From CAIYOL01 sp964507485 (lineage in GTDB: Bacteria; Planctomycetota; Phycisphaerae; Sedimentisphaerales; Anaerobacaceae), in NCBI GenBank assembly GCA_964507485.1, contig CAZDQP010000002.1, forward strand, positions 1 through 64,000: a DNA stretch of 64,000 nt. Direction: 5' to 3'. The notes under the pieces were generated by a model. That model saw nothing but the letters and a program-made list of their open reading frames with translations. It was not told the DNA's origin and did no database searches. Shown piece by piece: positions 44,398-52,668 of the stretch. How positions within the stretch are numbered: position 1 is the stretch's first letter; each line of letters begins with the position of its first letter. Both the position numbers and the translations under genes were made by a program.

Positions 44398-45605
44398 CAG
44401 TTGGGCTGTATCTGAAATTTAATCATAGGTTCTACTTTATCAGCCAACATTTTAGCTTCCTCAGGCGTAGAAGCATGTGTTAAAACATAACCTAATCGGT
44501 CACCATCAGAATGAGCATTTTTCACCTTATCACCCACTTTGACAAAAGGTCCAGCAGAAATACCTTCTACCTTGTTGACCTGGTCAAAACCTGTATATCC
44601 CATTACAACACCTTCTGTGCTTGGGAAGAATCGCAATACTACAAAATTCTTTTCAATATCAGCTATTGATACCCTCTGCCCAACAGCCTGTTTTACACAC
44701 GCTGTCGCAATGTCAAAACCCGACGCCATAGGAATAAGCTTATCAAAAACCATGAAACCACCACCCCTCCCGGCTGTTTCTATCAATACTGGCTCGCCGT
44801 CAGGTGATAAAATGATTTCTGTATGCCCGGGCCCCTCCTGATAACCGAGAGCCGCGAGTCCGGCAATCGCCGTACTCGCCAAATTGTCCAATACAGAGTT
44901 CGACAAATTCGGTGTAGCTAACTCTATCGCAACCATCCCGCCGGTACTAGGTACTTTTGCCTTTTCAGTAATGGTAAGCACATGGGTATTTCCGTTTTCA
45001 GAAAAAGATTCTACAGTATACTCCTTGCCATCTATGAATGATTCAACAAGCACACGATGAGATGGAGAAAATTCAAAGGCAATCTTAGCCGCCTCCTCCC
45101 ACTCTTGCCGGTCTGTAACTTTTCGGACGCCCCGGCTTCCAGCATTATCAACAGGCTTAACTACTGTCGGAAGCTGAATTGCTTCAAAAGCAGCTTCAGC
45201 TCCTCTCATTGAACTTGCTAATTTCCACACCGGACAAGGCAAACCAGCAGCTGTCCATATCTTTCTCTGGTACCACTTATTAGTTAAAGAAAGGGTTAGC
45301 TTTTTGTCCGGCCCTGGCAAATGAAATCTTTCTCTAATCCCTGCCGCCGTTGACATACCAACTTCAGCACAGATACTGATTACACCAGCCGGATTTATAC
45401 CTGCTTTTTCAATAGCAGCAATAACTACCTCTTCATCTCTTATATCTACACAAAGCCCTTTATGTGCTATAGACAAGCCAGGCGCTGCTTTGTCCCCATC
45501 CAATGCCAAAACGCGAACACCGGCCGCTACTGCACATTGAATTCCGTGCAGTTGCCATGTACCAGCACCTACTGAAATCAACCACGGCTTTTCTTCAGAA
45601 TCCAT
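44397..45605 (-). CDS. ATP-grasp family ligase
   Basis: A protein of about 402 residues with a full ATP-grasp fold. The N-terminal preATP-grasp domain carries LISVGAGTWQLHGIQCAVAA. The central ATP-binding part has LPTVVKPVDNAGSRGV and VLVESFIDGKEYTVE, and the metal-binding C-terminal part has HTEIILSPDGEPVLIETAGR. Family members join carboxylates to amines or carboxybiotin-like acceptors. In a glycan locus such a ligase could attach an amino acid or other acid to an amino sugar. The ATG at 45605 is preferred to an upstream TTG. The gene shares one nucleotide with the amidohydrolase gene, so they are coupled. Confidence 0.87.
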   Translation of the reverse strand: MDSEEKPWLISVGAGTWQLHGIQCAVAAGVRVLALDGDKAAPGLSIAHKGLCVDIRDEEVVIAAIEKAGINPAGVISICAEVGMSTAAGIRERFHLPGPDKKLTLSLTNKWYQRKIWTAAGLPCPVWKLASSMRGAEAAFEAIQLPTVVKPVDNAGSRGVRKVTDRQEWEEAAKIAFEFSPSHRVLVESFIDGKEYTVESFSENGNTHVLTITEKAKVPSTGGMVAIELATPNLSNSVLDNLASTAIAGLAALGYQEGPGHTEIILSPDGEPVLIETAGRGGGFMVFDKLIPMASGFDIATACVKQAVGQRVSIADIEKNFVVLRFFPSTEGVVMGYTGFDQVNKVEGISAGPFVKVGDKVKNAHSDGDRLGYVLTHASTPEEAKMLADKVEPMIKFQIQPN

Positions 45606-45730
45606 AGTAACCAATAGAATATCTCTTCTTTCGACACCGTTCAGGAAAACAATATCATTAACACACTTGCCAAACGATTCCGAAATTAAGAAAATTTATC
45701 CCACTTGCTTAAATACTTTTCCCCCTTTTC

Positions 45731-46816
45731 TTAAACCATCAATTCCTTGGGAATGCTTGAAATCACTCTATTAACTCCCTCACCATCCACTAACTCTCTG
45801 CCGTTTCGTACCATTTCTTTCCTTAGCGCAAAATCATCTGATAATTGCTCCACTGCTTTAGCTATAGCTTTCTCACTGACCTGTGGCCCATAACCCAGAT
45901 GTTGGAAAGAACCTGCCTTCGAAAAACCATTCATTATTTTCTCGTGGTAAGGATATTGCGAGAGTACTAAGGCCGGCGTTCGAGTTGCAGCCGCTTCATA
46001 CATAGTAAGACCGCTGCTTAAAATCGCCAAATCAGCCCAATATAGAAGTTTGGCCATATCAGGACTATGAAAGATAATTTCGAAGTTGCATCTGGCATTT
46101 TCCGATATGGCTTTGACCTCTTTTTGTAACTCACCGGTAAAACTTATACCAACAACAACCTTAATATTTAGATAAGGTCTTTGTAGCAATGTCAGTGCTT
46201 TTACAACTCTGATAGTACACTTGGACGGGTCTGCTCCTCCCATCGAAACAAGGATATTACTAACATCCTTCGCAATTTCTTTAGGCAACTTTATAATATC
46301 CAAAAACTCCTGTCTAAAAATAAAAAATGCAGGACCTAATAATAATTTCTGAGCGCCGTTTTTTTTGTATTTTCGACCCTCCGCATTGAAATACGGTACG
46401 ATGATCATGTCAGAAGAAATACTCACTTTATCACTGATACAATCTCCGCCAAATCCATCTATCGTTATCAAATATTTTCCACCTTTTTTGATTGCTTGAA
46501 GATACCCCAGATACTCCTGTATATCTGACATTGTACTAACATTGCTGATATCAGTTACAATAATTTTTGAGCAATACTTATCAGCGAAACACAATGTAGC
46601 TGATACATCCTCTAAAGAAGTACCGTTTTGGGATATCGTTTCTGATATATAACCATTGGTACGTATCAGCTCGACTATCCTCTGTTCACCACCTTTAACA
46701 ACAAATACACTTTTTAGTCCGACCTCTGAAAAACCTTCAGCAAGAGCTATACAACGCATAATATGACCAATACCAATCTGTTTAGAGCCATCGACTCTTA
46801 ATATGACCGATTCCAT
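45731..46816 (-). CDS. pseG: PseG-like UDP-sugar hydrolase
   Basis: UDP-2,4-diacetamido-2,4,6-trideoxy-altrose hydrolase of the pseudaminic-acid pathway, which removes UDP before the NeuB-type condensation. The sequence has the MurG-like GT-B fold. The N-terminal GIGHIMRCIALAEGF carries the catalytic-site histidine, and ILVSMGGADPSKCTIRVVKA and LAILSSGLTMYEAAATRTPA form the nucleotide-binding half. At about 361 residues it is longer than the ~275-residue Campylobacter protein. No GNAT acetyltransferase domain is attached, unlike PseG-PseH fusions. The ATG at 46816 is chosen over the TTG at 46828. It lies next to the cytidylyltransferase and PseI genes. Confidence 0.9.
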   Translation of the reverse strand: MESVILRVDGSKQIGIGHIMRCIALAEGFSEVGLKSVFVVKGGEQRIVELIRTNGYISETISQNGTSLEDVSATLCFADKYCSKIIVTDISNVSTMSDIQEYLGYLQAIKKGGKYLITIDGFGGDCISDKVSISSDMIIVPYFNAEGRKYKKNGAQKLLLGPAFFIFRQEFLDIIKLPKEIAKDVSNILVSMGGADPSKCTIRVVKALTLLQRPYLNIKVVVGISFTGELQKEVKAISENARCNFEIIFHSPDMAKLLYWADLAILSSGLTMYEAAATRTPALVLSQYPYHEKIMNGFSKAGSFQHLGYGPQVSEKAIAKAVEQLSDDFALRKEMVRNGRELVDGEGVNRVISSIPKELMV

Positions 46817-46864
46817 CTCATAGTCCAATGTTGTTTAAACTGTAATTCATGAATTTTCTTTCTC

Positions 46865-47620
46865 TCACCGAATAACTTTATCTGCTTTCAAAGATTTTAA
46901 GAGACCCTCTTTTCTAACAATATTCGTATTTAGGCGGAATACTTCCGGATGTTCATCTAAGAAATTCTTAACTTTTTCGGCAATGAAGCTTCCTGGTTTC
47001 TCCTGCGGCAAACCTTCTATAATTGCCTTAACCACTTCAAAATCCTTGGGTTCATCTACGGTAAAACGGTATTCACTATCATCGGTCGAGTTCTGTAAAG
47101 CAGTGATTTTAAAGAGTTCCGGATGATTATGTATATAAAGGGTAACATGTTCTATTTCAGACGTGAGTCTGGCATTTTGATATACTTTTGTTAATACCTC
47201 AAAAGAAAAAAATTCACAACCCAAACCCTCGGCAAAAGTAAGGCCGGTATGAACAAAATCAGCATCTGTGTTCTGATAAGTTTCTACTATACTATTACAA
47301 ATGTTGGGGTCTATGAAAGGACAGTCTGCGGTTATCCTCATAACATAATCAAGTTCATACTCTTTCGCCGCTTTGTAATACCTCTCTAATACATTATCTT
47401 CAGAGCCTCGAAAAAAATCGATTTTTTGCTCGATAGCATATTCAGCCAACACATTATCCTCATCATTCGTAGTAGTCGCCAATACGATTTTGTCTAACTT
47501 CTTGACCTGCTTTAACTGGGCAAGCAAATAATCAATCAATGGTCTGCCTTTAACTTTCATCAGGACTTTGCCCGGAAGCCTTGTTGAAGTCATTCTTGCC
47601 TGAACAATTGCTCCAATCAC
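46865..47620 (-). CDS. pseF: SpsF/PseF-type cytidylyltransferase
   Basis: A 251-residue CMP-sugar synthetase-like protein of the SpsF group. GAIVQARMTSTRLPGKVL is the nucleotide-binding start. DNVLERYYKAA and MRITADCPFIDP form the catalytic core, and EYRFTVDEPKDFEVV lies near the acceptor site. Placed between pseI and pseG, it most probably makes the CMP form of the nonulosonate (PseF role). A second copy lies at 51738-52574. The start is a GTG at 47620 preceded by GAGGGA. The PseF label rests mainly on context. Confidence 0.82.
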   Translation of the reverse strand: MIGAIVQARMTSTRLPGKVLMKVKGRPLIDYLLAQLKQVKKLDKIVLATTTNDEDNVLAEYAIEQKIDFFRGSEDNVLERYYKAAKEYELDYVMRITADCPFIDPNICNSIVETYQNTDADFVHTGLTFAEGLGCEFFSFEVLTKVYQNARLTSEIEHVTLYIHNHPELFKITALQNSTDDSEYRFTVDEPKDFEVVKAIIEGLPQEKPGSFIAEKVKNFLDEHPEVFRLNTNIVRKEGLLKSLKADKVIR

Positions 47621-47660
47621 AATCCCTCTTTTCTATATGACACAAACCCATAACATTTTC

Positions 47661-48713
47661 TCAATCAAGTAATTCTCGACTCAAAGGCGTTCCTCGCCCG
47701 ACATCCTTTATAACCCGGTGCCCCAACACCTCCGGTAAAAAACGCGGAGGCAAACCATATCCGGGACGAATAGACTTGACATTCTCTTCAGTCAACAACT
47801 CACCTCTTTTAACATCCTTAACAACAAAAAGAGACCTTCTATAAAGCCTCGATGTCTCTTCCCTTTGAGTCGGTTCATAAGTCACTTTTCCAAGAGCTCT
47901 TTCCACAATCCTGATTGCATCAACCATCTCTTTGAATTGACTAGGCTCCAGCGAGAATGCACTATCCGGCCCGGAATTATCACCAGCAAGCTTTAAATGC
48001 TTCTCCACCATACAAGCACCAAGTGCTACTGCAGCCACAGGTGCAACAATACCAAGTGTATGGTCTGAAAGACCAACAGGGACATCAAATTCGGCAGACA
48101 AACTAGGAATTGTCCTTAAATTCATCTCCTCCGGCAAAGCCGGATAAGTACAAGTGCACTTTAGCAAGGCAATCTGGTCATTACCCATCCTTCTGATAGT
48201 AGATACAGCTTCATCTATCTCAGATAATGTTGCCATGCCCACAGACATAATCACGGGTCTTCCGGTACGGGCAATGGTCTCTATTAGCGGTATATCGACA
48301 ATCTCAGAAGAGGCAATTTTATATGCAGGGCATTCGATACTCTCCAGAAAAGCAACAGCTGCATCATCAAAAGGCGTTGAAAAAAAATCTATACCCAACT
48401 CGCCTGCGGTTTTCTGGAGCTTGGGCTGCCAATCCCACGGCATATACGCTTCGGCATAAAGGTCATACAAATATTGATTCTTCCAAATAGTATCCTTTGA
48501 AAGTTGAAAATATTTACTCTCACAATTTAGCGTAAGAGTATCGGGAGTATATGTTTGCAACTTAATAGCATCTGCACCAGCTTTTTTTGCCTCTTCAATT
48601 ATCTTAACAGCTTTATCAAAATCCTTATTATGATTAGCTGACATCTCTGCGACAATATACGTTGGCTGACCGGTGCTAATTATATGACTGTTAATTGTGA
48701 TGCTTTGCCCCAT
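47661..48713 (-). CDS. pseI: Pseudaminic acid synthase (NeuB family)
   Basis: Condenses phosphoenolpyruvate with a 6-deoxy amino sugar to give the nonulosonic acid. The protein has about 350 residues. YIVAEMSANHNKDFDKAVKI opens the TIM barrel, and LKCTCTYPALPEEMNL and VGLSDHTLGI are family blocks. EKHLKLA and GPDSAFSLEP follow; the DSAFS form is characteristic of PseI rather than sialic or legionaminic synthases, which carry DHxAS. The C-terminal SAF (antifreeze-like) domain covers about 280-350. The ATG at 48713 lies 4 nt after the WbqC stop and is preferred over a reading from 48740. The cytidylyltransferase gene follows. Confidence 0.93.
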   Translation of the reverse strand: MGQSITINSHIISTGQPTYIVAEMSANHNKDFDKAVKIIEEAKKAGADAIKLQTYTPDTLTLNCESKYFQLSKDTIWKNQYLYDLYAEAYMPWDWQPKLQKTAGELGIDFFSTPFDDAAVAFLESIECPAYKIASSEIVDIPLIETIARTGRPVIMSVGMATLSEIDEAVSTIRRMGNDQIALLKCTCTYPALPEEMNLRTIPSLSAEFDVPVGLSDHTLGIVAPVAAVALGACMVEKHLKLAGDNSGPDSAFSLEPSQFKEMVDAIRIVERALGKVTYEPTQREETSRLYRRSLFVVKDVKRGELLTEENVKSIRPGYGLPPRFLPEVLGHRVIKDVGRGTPLSRELLD

Positions 48714-48717
48714 CGCA

Positions 48718-49443
48718 CTATTTGCCTGACTTTTTCGCACGGATTGAACTGCCGGAGCGAATTATCTCCAAGCTTTCTTGCCCTTTGTTGAATAGCAGAT
48801 CGATAACAGAGAGGTAGGGGATAAATTGCCCGAAAAGCTGAGAATATTCTGGGTGTTTATAATCCTGAAACTCCACCGTAATACCCTCTTTTTCAAATAA
48901 AGAAATATCCAAAAGCTGCTGTGCTCCTTTCGCATCATATAAATACGAAATCCCCACTTTTTTACATAGGTTCACAATTTTCTCGGTTCTGCCAAGGTGT
49001 TCTTCCACCAAATTTAGCTTTGAAGAAAACCTGATTTTTGTTTCAATTTGCAAAATTTCACAAATCGCCTTGATTATTTCCATGTTTAAAACTTCCAAAT
49101 ACTTATACTTAGTTGAATATATCTTGCTGAAAATCTCTTCATAGTCTTTGAAATAAGGAGCATTTCTATACGCCAGACAAATTGCCTTCCAGTGACTCAC
49201 CAAGGGGGTTTTGTTATTGTTGCAGGAAATTTCAATATCACAGATAGGTGTGCTGCGTGTTTTCTTCTTGACTGGAACGGTCAACATAGTTTTACCGTTA
49301 GAAGTTTTAATCACATTTCTCTGGTGCCATGATTTCCTGACAAATTGAACATGGTCAAAAACTACATAAATGTCTGTGGCGTAAATCATTTCAAAGTAAC
49401 CTGCCCATGGCAAGTATGTCGGCTGAAGAATTGTTCCCCTCAT
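48718..49443 (-). CDS. WbqC family protein
   Basis: A 241-residue protein with the WbqC-like (PF08889) pattern. It begins GTILQPTYLPWAGYFEMI, has HVQFVRKSWHQRNVIKTSNG near residue 34, and a central KKTRSTPICDIEI stretch. It then has helices with conserved Lys/Tyr and ends GFIPYLSVIDLLFNKG-like (FIPYLSVIDLLFNKGQES). The family is widespread in O-antigen and nonulosonate loci and its reaction is not established in what I know. It is coupled to pseI (4-nt gap), so a role in providing or modifying the NeuB substrate is a reasonable guess, possibly acylation, since no acetyltransferase is seen. Confidence 0.85.
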   Translation of the reverse strand: MRGTILQPTYLPWAGYFEMIYATDIYVVFDHVQFVRKSWHQRNVIKTSNGKTMLTVPVKKKTRSTPICDIEISCNNNKTPLVSHWKAICLAYRNAPYFKDYEEIFSKIYSTKYKYLEVLNMEIIKAICEILQIETKIRFSSKLNLVEEHLGRTEKIVNLCKKVGISYLYDAKGAQQLLDISLFEKEGITVEFQDYKHPEYSQLFGQFIPYLSVIDLLFNKGQESLEIIRSGSSIRAKKSGK

Positions 49444-49510
49444 TTTGTTATCCCGTTTAACAGGTTATAGTCTTATAGAACCAATTTAAAACAATCTTTG
49501 ACATGCCGAT

Positions 49511-50176
49511 TCATTTTTCAACTTTAATTATCCAGGCCGAGTCTAGGTTTTTAAGGTTGTTAAAAGTAAGCTCAAATTTCTCAAGGCTTATTTTGCTGAA
49601 AGCCGAATAGTATTCGTAAACACCTCCTTGAGAAAGAAAATGCATTGTCATCCCCTGCTCATTTGTCTCTGGAGTATCAAGAATAAAGGTGTTTTCCTCG
49701 ACTTCTTCTCCCCTGCCAAACCTATAATCGTCACTTGTCCTCACAAGAACAAAAGCCTTCGCTTTTGTTTTAAGCACTCTAAACATTTCACTGATGGCTT
49801 TCTTCATACCTTTACTATCGAGATAATCAAAAACACCAAAAGAAACTGCAGCATCAAAACTATTATCTTTATAAGGCAGTTCTCTGACATCACCATACAC
49901 CATCTCAGCATTTAAATTAAATCTCCCCAACATCTCATTAGCATGAGTAATAGCTTCTCTTGAAAAATCGATGCCGCTTACATCAAAACCCTGTTCCGCA
50001 AATAGCTTCACATGCCTGCCAGCCCCGCAACCTATATCCAGCACTTTGATTCCGCCTATTCTCTGTTCCCGCGGAAAGTTATTAAACAAAAACCTGGTTA
50101 CAAACTCACTAGGATACTGCGGCCTGAATCTTGGAATCTTATGCAATTCATCCCATATCGCTCTAACATCAATCAT
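49511..50176 (-). CDS. SAM-dependent methyltransferase
   Basis: A 221-residue class I methyltransferase. KVLDIGCGAGRHVKLFAEQG is the classic SAM loop, VSGIDFSREAITHANEML the acidic strand, and FDAAVSFGVFDYL the following motif. MFRVLKTKAKAFVLVRTSDD resembles small UbiE/Methyltransf_11 enzymes. RFRPQYPSEFVTRFLFNNF at the N-terminus is conserved in related proteins of polysaccharide loci. It precedes the WbqC-PseI unit. It could methylate a nonulosonate precursor or finished sugar; nothing in the sequence fixes the acceptor. Confidence 0.87.
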   Translation of the reverse strand: MIDVRAIWDELHKIPRFRPQYPSEFVTRFLFNNFPREQRIGGIKVLDIGCGAGRHVKLFAEQGFDVSGIDFSREAITHANEMLGRFNLNAEMVYGDVRELPYKDNSFDAAVSFGVFDYLDSKGMKKAISEMFRVLKTKAKAFVLVRTSDDYRFGRGEEVEENTFILDTPETNEQGMTMHFLSQGGVYEYYSAFSKISLEKFELTFNNLKNLDSAWIIKVEK

Positions 50177-50227
50177 TAAACTACTCCGATTTTCATTGAA
50201 TTAATCATAAGCGATATTAACACCTCA

Positions 50228-51655
50228 TTATGGCATTGAAACATCACGAAAAAGTGAAGCTAATCGTTGGTCTCTCCTGTAAATATCAGCAATTTCTATT
50301 TCCTGATCTCCCCTAACCACATGGTCAAAGTGATAAAACCACGCTAAAACCAGGTCTAAATAAAACTCAACGTCTTCTTTAGACATCCATGGCCTCATGG
50401 CAGGAGAAAGATAACGAGTCCTGTTGGGAGAAAGATCAACCGTACAAAGGGACTCAAAAGAAAAATCGACAGCCTTATAGTATTCAGGGAACAAAGGCAT
50501 AATATCATCCTGGGGCTGAGGGGTGTAAACATAGGGTATAATTCTTATTCTGGGGTTTATATCGCGTATCTCACAAGCCACCCGAAGATTCTTGAGAATA
50601 TCATCATCTGTTTCCGTAGGCAATCCAAACATAAAATTAGTCTTGATTTTCTCGATATCCAGCTCGGCAAAACGTTTTAACAGATTGACTGCTTTTCTTA
50701 TGTCAATTGGTTTATTCATAAGTTTCTGGATCTTCTTAGATGCAGATTCCGTAGCGAATTGGACACTCCTGACACCGGCGGCCATGATTTTATCTACCAC
50801 CTCAGGTTTATAATCATTTAGATGACCTATTACCGCATTGATTGTATATCCCCGCTCGCTGACTCTATCCAAAATATAACACGCGCGTTTGGTGTTAACT
50901 AAAAAATTGTCGTCTACGAAATGAAAATTAGTCATGCCAAAAACCTCTGCCCAGTGCTGCATTTCATCCAGAACATTATCTCCGGACCGTCCGTACCATT
51001 TCTTTCTCCCGTTGAAAGTGTTGTTATAGCAAAAAGCGCAGTTTCTCGGACAACCACGAGAAGATAGTATAGGAATACTTCCCATATTTCTTATCGCCTC
51101 ACCAAGCAATGTTAAATCAGGATATGGCAGTTCATCCAGGTCGCCCCTAAAGTAATATATGTCCTTAACAATTACCTCCCCGTTTTTCCTGCTGCAGAGA
51201 TTCGGAATATCAGAAACATCGCTATGTTTACTTAATTTATCTGCAACTCTAACTATAGTTTCTTCTCCCATCCCCCTTACAATATAATCGACACAGGCAC
51301 TATCCAGACAAAGCTTTGGTGACGCAGTAGCAAGAGGTCCTCCCCATACAATATTGGTTTCTGGAGAATACGACTTTATTTGTCGGCTCAAATCCCTGGC
51401 ATTGAGTATGTTAAGACCTAAAAAAACGGACATCCCCACAAATAACACGCCCTTATTAACCTGCTCGCGTATCCTTTGTTCATAGTCCTTTTGAATCTGT
51501 GGGTCGATAATAACGACTTCATAGCCAGCTTTCTCCAATGCGGCAGAAACCGCAAGAAGACCTGTGGGAACTGTATAACCGCCATACTTTTCTGACTCAG
51601 CTCTGCAAGGGTGTTCTCTTTCAAAAGCAGTCGTTATAAACAAAACTCTCGACAT
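50228..51655 (-). CDS. Radical SAM protein with N-terminal cobalamin-type domain
   Basis: 475 residues. The N-terminal ~150 residues look like a B12-binding domain: GLLAVSAALEKAGYEVVIID, TNIVWGGPLATASP and YIVRGMGEETIVRVAD. The radical SAM cluster motif is SRGCPRNCAFCYNN (Cys202, 206, 209). Later core blocks are FHFVDDNFLVNTKRACYIL, SVQFATESASKKIQKLM and KTNFMFGLPTETDDDI. The architecture is that of class B methylases or HpnR/BchE-like enzymes. Its neighbours are a methyltransferase and an SpsF gene. Carbon methylation or rearrangement of a sugar is the leading guess. Confidence 0.87.
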   Translation of the reverse strand: MSRVLFITTAFEREHPCRAESEKYGGYTVPTGLLAVSAALEKAGYEVVIIDPQIQKDYEQRIREQVNKGVLFVGMSVFLGLNILNARDLSRQIKSYSPETNIVWGGPLATASPKLCLDSACVDYIVRGMGEETIVRVADKLSKHSDVSDIPNLCSRKNGEVIVKDIYYFRGDLDELPYPDLTLLGEAIRNMGSIPILSSRGCPRNCAFCYNNTFNGRKKWYGRSGDNVLDEMQHWAEVFGMTNFHFVDDNFLVNTKRACYILDRVSERGYTINAVIGHLNDYKPEVVDKIMAAGVRSVQFATESASKKIQKLMNKPIDIRKAVNLLKRFAELDIEKIKTNFMFGLPTETDDDILKNLRVACEIRDINPRIRIIPYVYTPQPQDDIMPLFPEYYKAVDFSFESLCTVDLSPNRTRYLSPAMRPWMSKEDVEFYLDLVLAWFYHFDHVVRGDQEIEIADIYRRDQRLASLFRDVSMP

Positions 51656-51737
51656 AATATTTCTCTCAAATCAAGATTAATCTCATTAACTTCTGAACCC
51701 TTCAGCAATAGATGCTCCCCGAGCGGGAATCCTTTAT

Positions 51738-52574
51738 TCACAGACATTTTTCCAGCAATTCCTTGGCTCTTGATAATCCCTGTAAATCTAATATCCTGAT
51801 AGCTTCTTCTATCTCCTGCTGCTGTGAATCAAATGTCTTTTTTTGAATTACATCTTTATTAACAGCTTTCAGCCATGGTTTATCACGAAACAACTTTATG
51901 ATGTCTTTGGCGCCAAAAAATTCATTCTCACAATAAAGATAATCAAAAACTATACACAGTAATGTATAGTCCTCTTGTGTATCTATAGTGACTCTGATTT
52001 CAGGAGCTGTCAAATCTGCTGGCGCACTGACTCTTTGGATTTTAAATGCTTTCGGATTCGTCTTGTAAATATAAGAACTGACATGCTCTCTGTCGTAATC
52101 GCTTTCTGCGCTTTTATATGACTCCTCCAGCGCCGAGAAACTTATAACTTCCGCATCTAAACCGCGAGGATAAGTTGAAGGTAGGTCATTAAAAGAATAA
52201 TCCGCCCCGGCCTTCAAATGTTCTCCCGCCAGGAAATCTACTACCTCAAAATCTACACACGGACAATCACTCGTAATTCTTACAACAACATCTAAACCAT
52301 TTTCCTGGGCTGCTAGATAATATCTCTCTAACACATCATTTAGACTCCCCCTAAACCACCCCACATTCTCTTTTTCAGCCAACTTAACAATTTCCCCATC
52401 AGCTTCATCTGTAGTCGTGGCAATTATAACATCACCAAGTTTTTTTGCTTTTTTTAATCTCCTTACCACCTGCTGCAGAACAGTTATACCACTGCCGTAA
52501 GGCAGTTCTTTTAATACCTTTCCCGGCAGTCTCGTTGAAGATGTTCTCGCCTGTACAACAGCTCCGATGTTCAT
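51738..52574 (-). CDS. Second SpsF-type cytidylyltransferase
   Basis: A 278-residue protein of the SpsF/CMP-sugar synthetase group, paralogous to the 46865-47620 protein. It shares GAVVQARTSSTRLPGKVL at the start, NDVLERYYLAAQ, and VRITSDCPCVDFE. YVLP-like end segments are replaced by a ~30-residue C-terminal extension rich in Gln/Glu. Two copies in one locus imply two activated keto-sugars, or a nonulosonate and a second related acid. It lies between an rSAM gene and the NanM-like methyltransferase gene. Which sugar it activates is not deducible. Confidence 0.83.
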   Translation of the reverse strand: MNIGAVVQARTSSTRLPGKVLKELPYGSGITVLQQVVRRLKKAKKLGDVIIATTTDEADGEIVKLAEKENVGWFRGSLNDVLERYYLAAQENGLDVVVRITSDCPCVDFEVVDFLAGEHLKAGADYSFNDLPSTYPRGLDAEVISFSALEESYKSAESDYDREHVSSYIYKTNPKAFKIQRVSAPADLTAPEIRVTIDTQEDYTLLCIVFDYLYCENEFFGAKDIIKLFRDKPWLKAVNKDVIQKKTFDSQQQEIEEAIRILDLQGLSRAKELLEKCL

Positions 52575-52668
52575 TACACATTCTACCTTCGGATTAAGAC
52601 CTTTATGCTGCTACCCCAAATATCTCATTGAATAAATGAGAGTACAACCCTGTTAGTATACTATTGCC

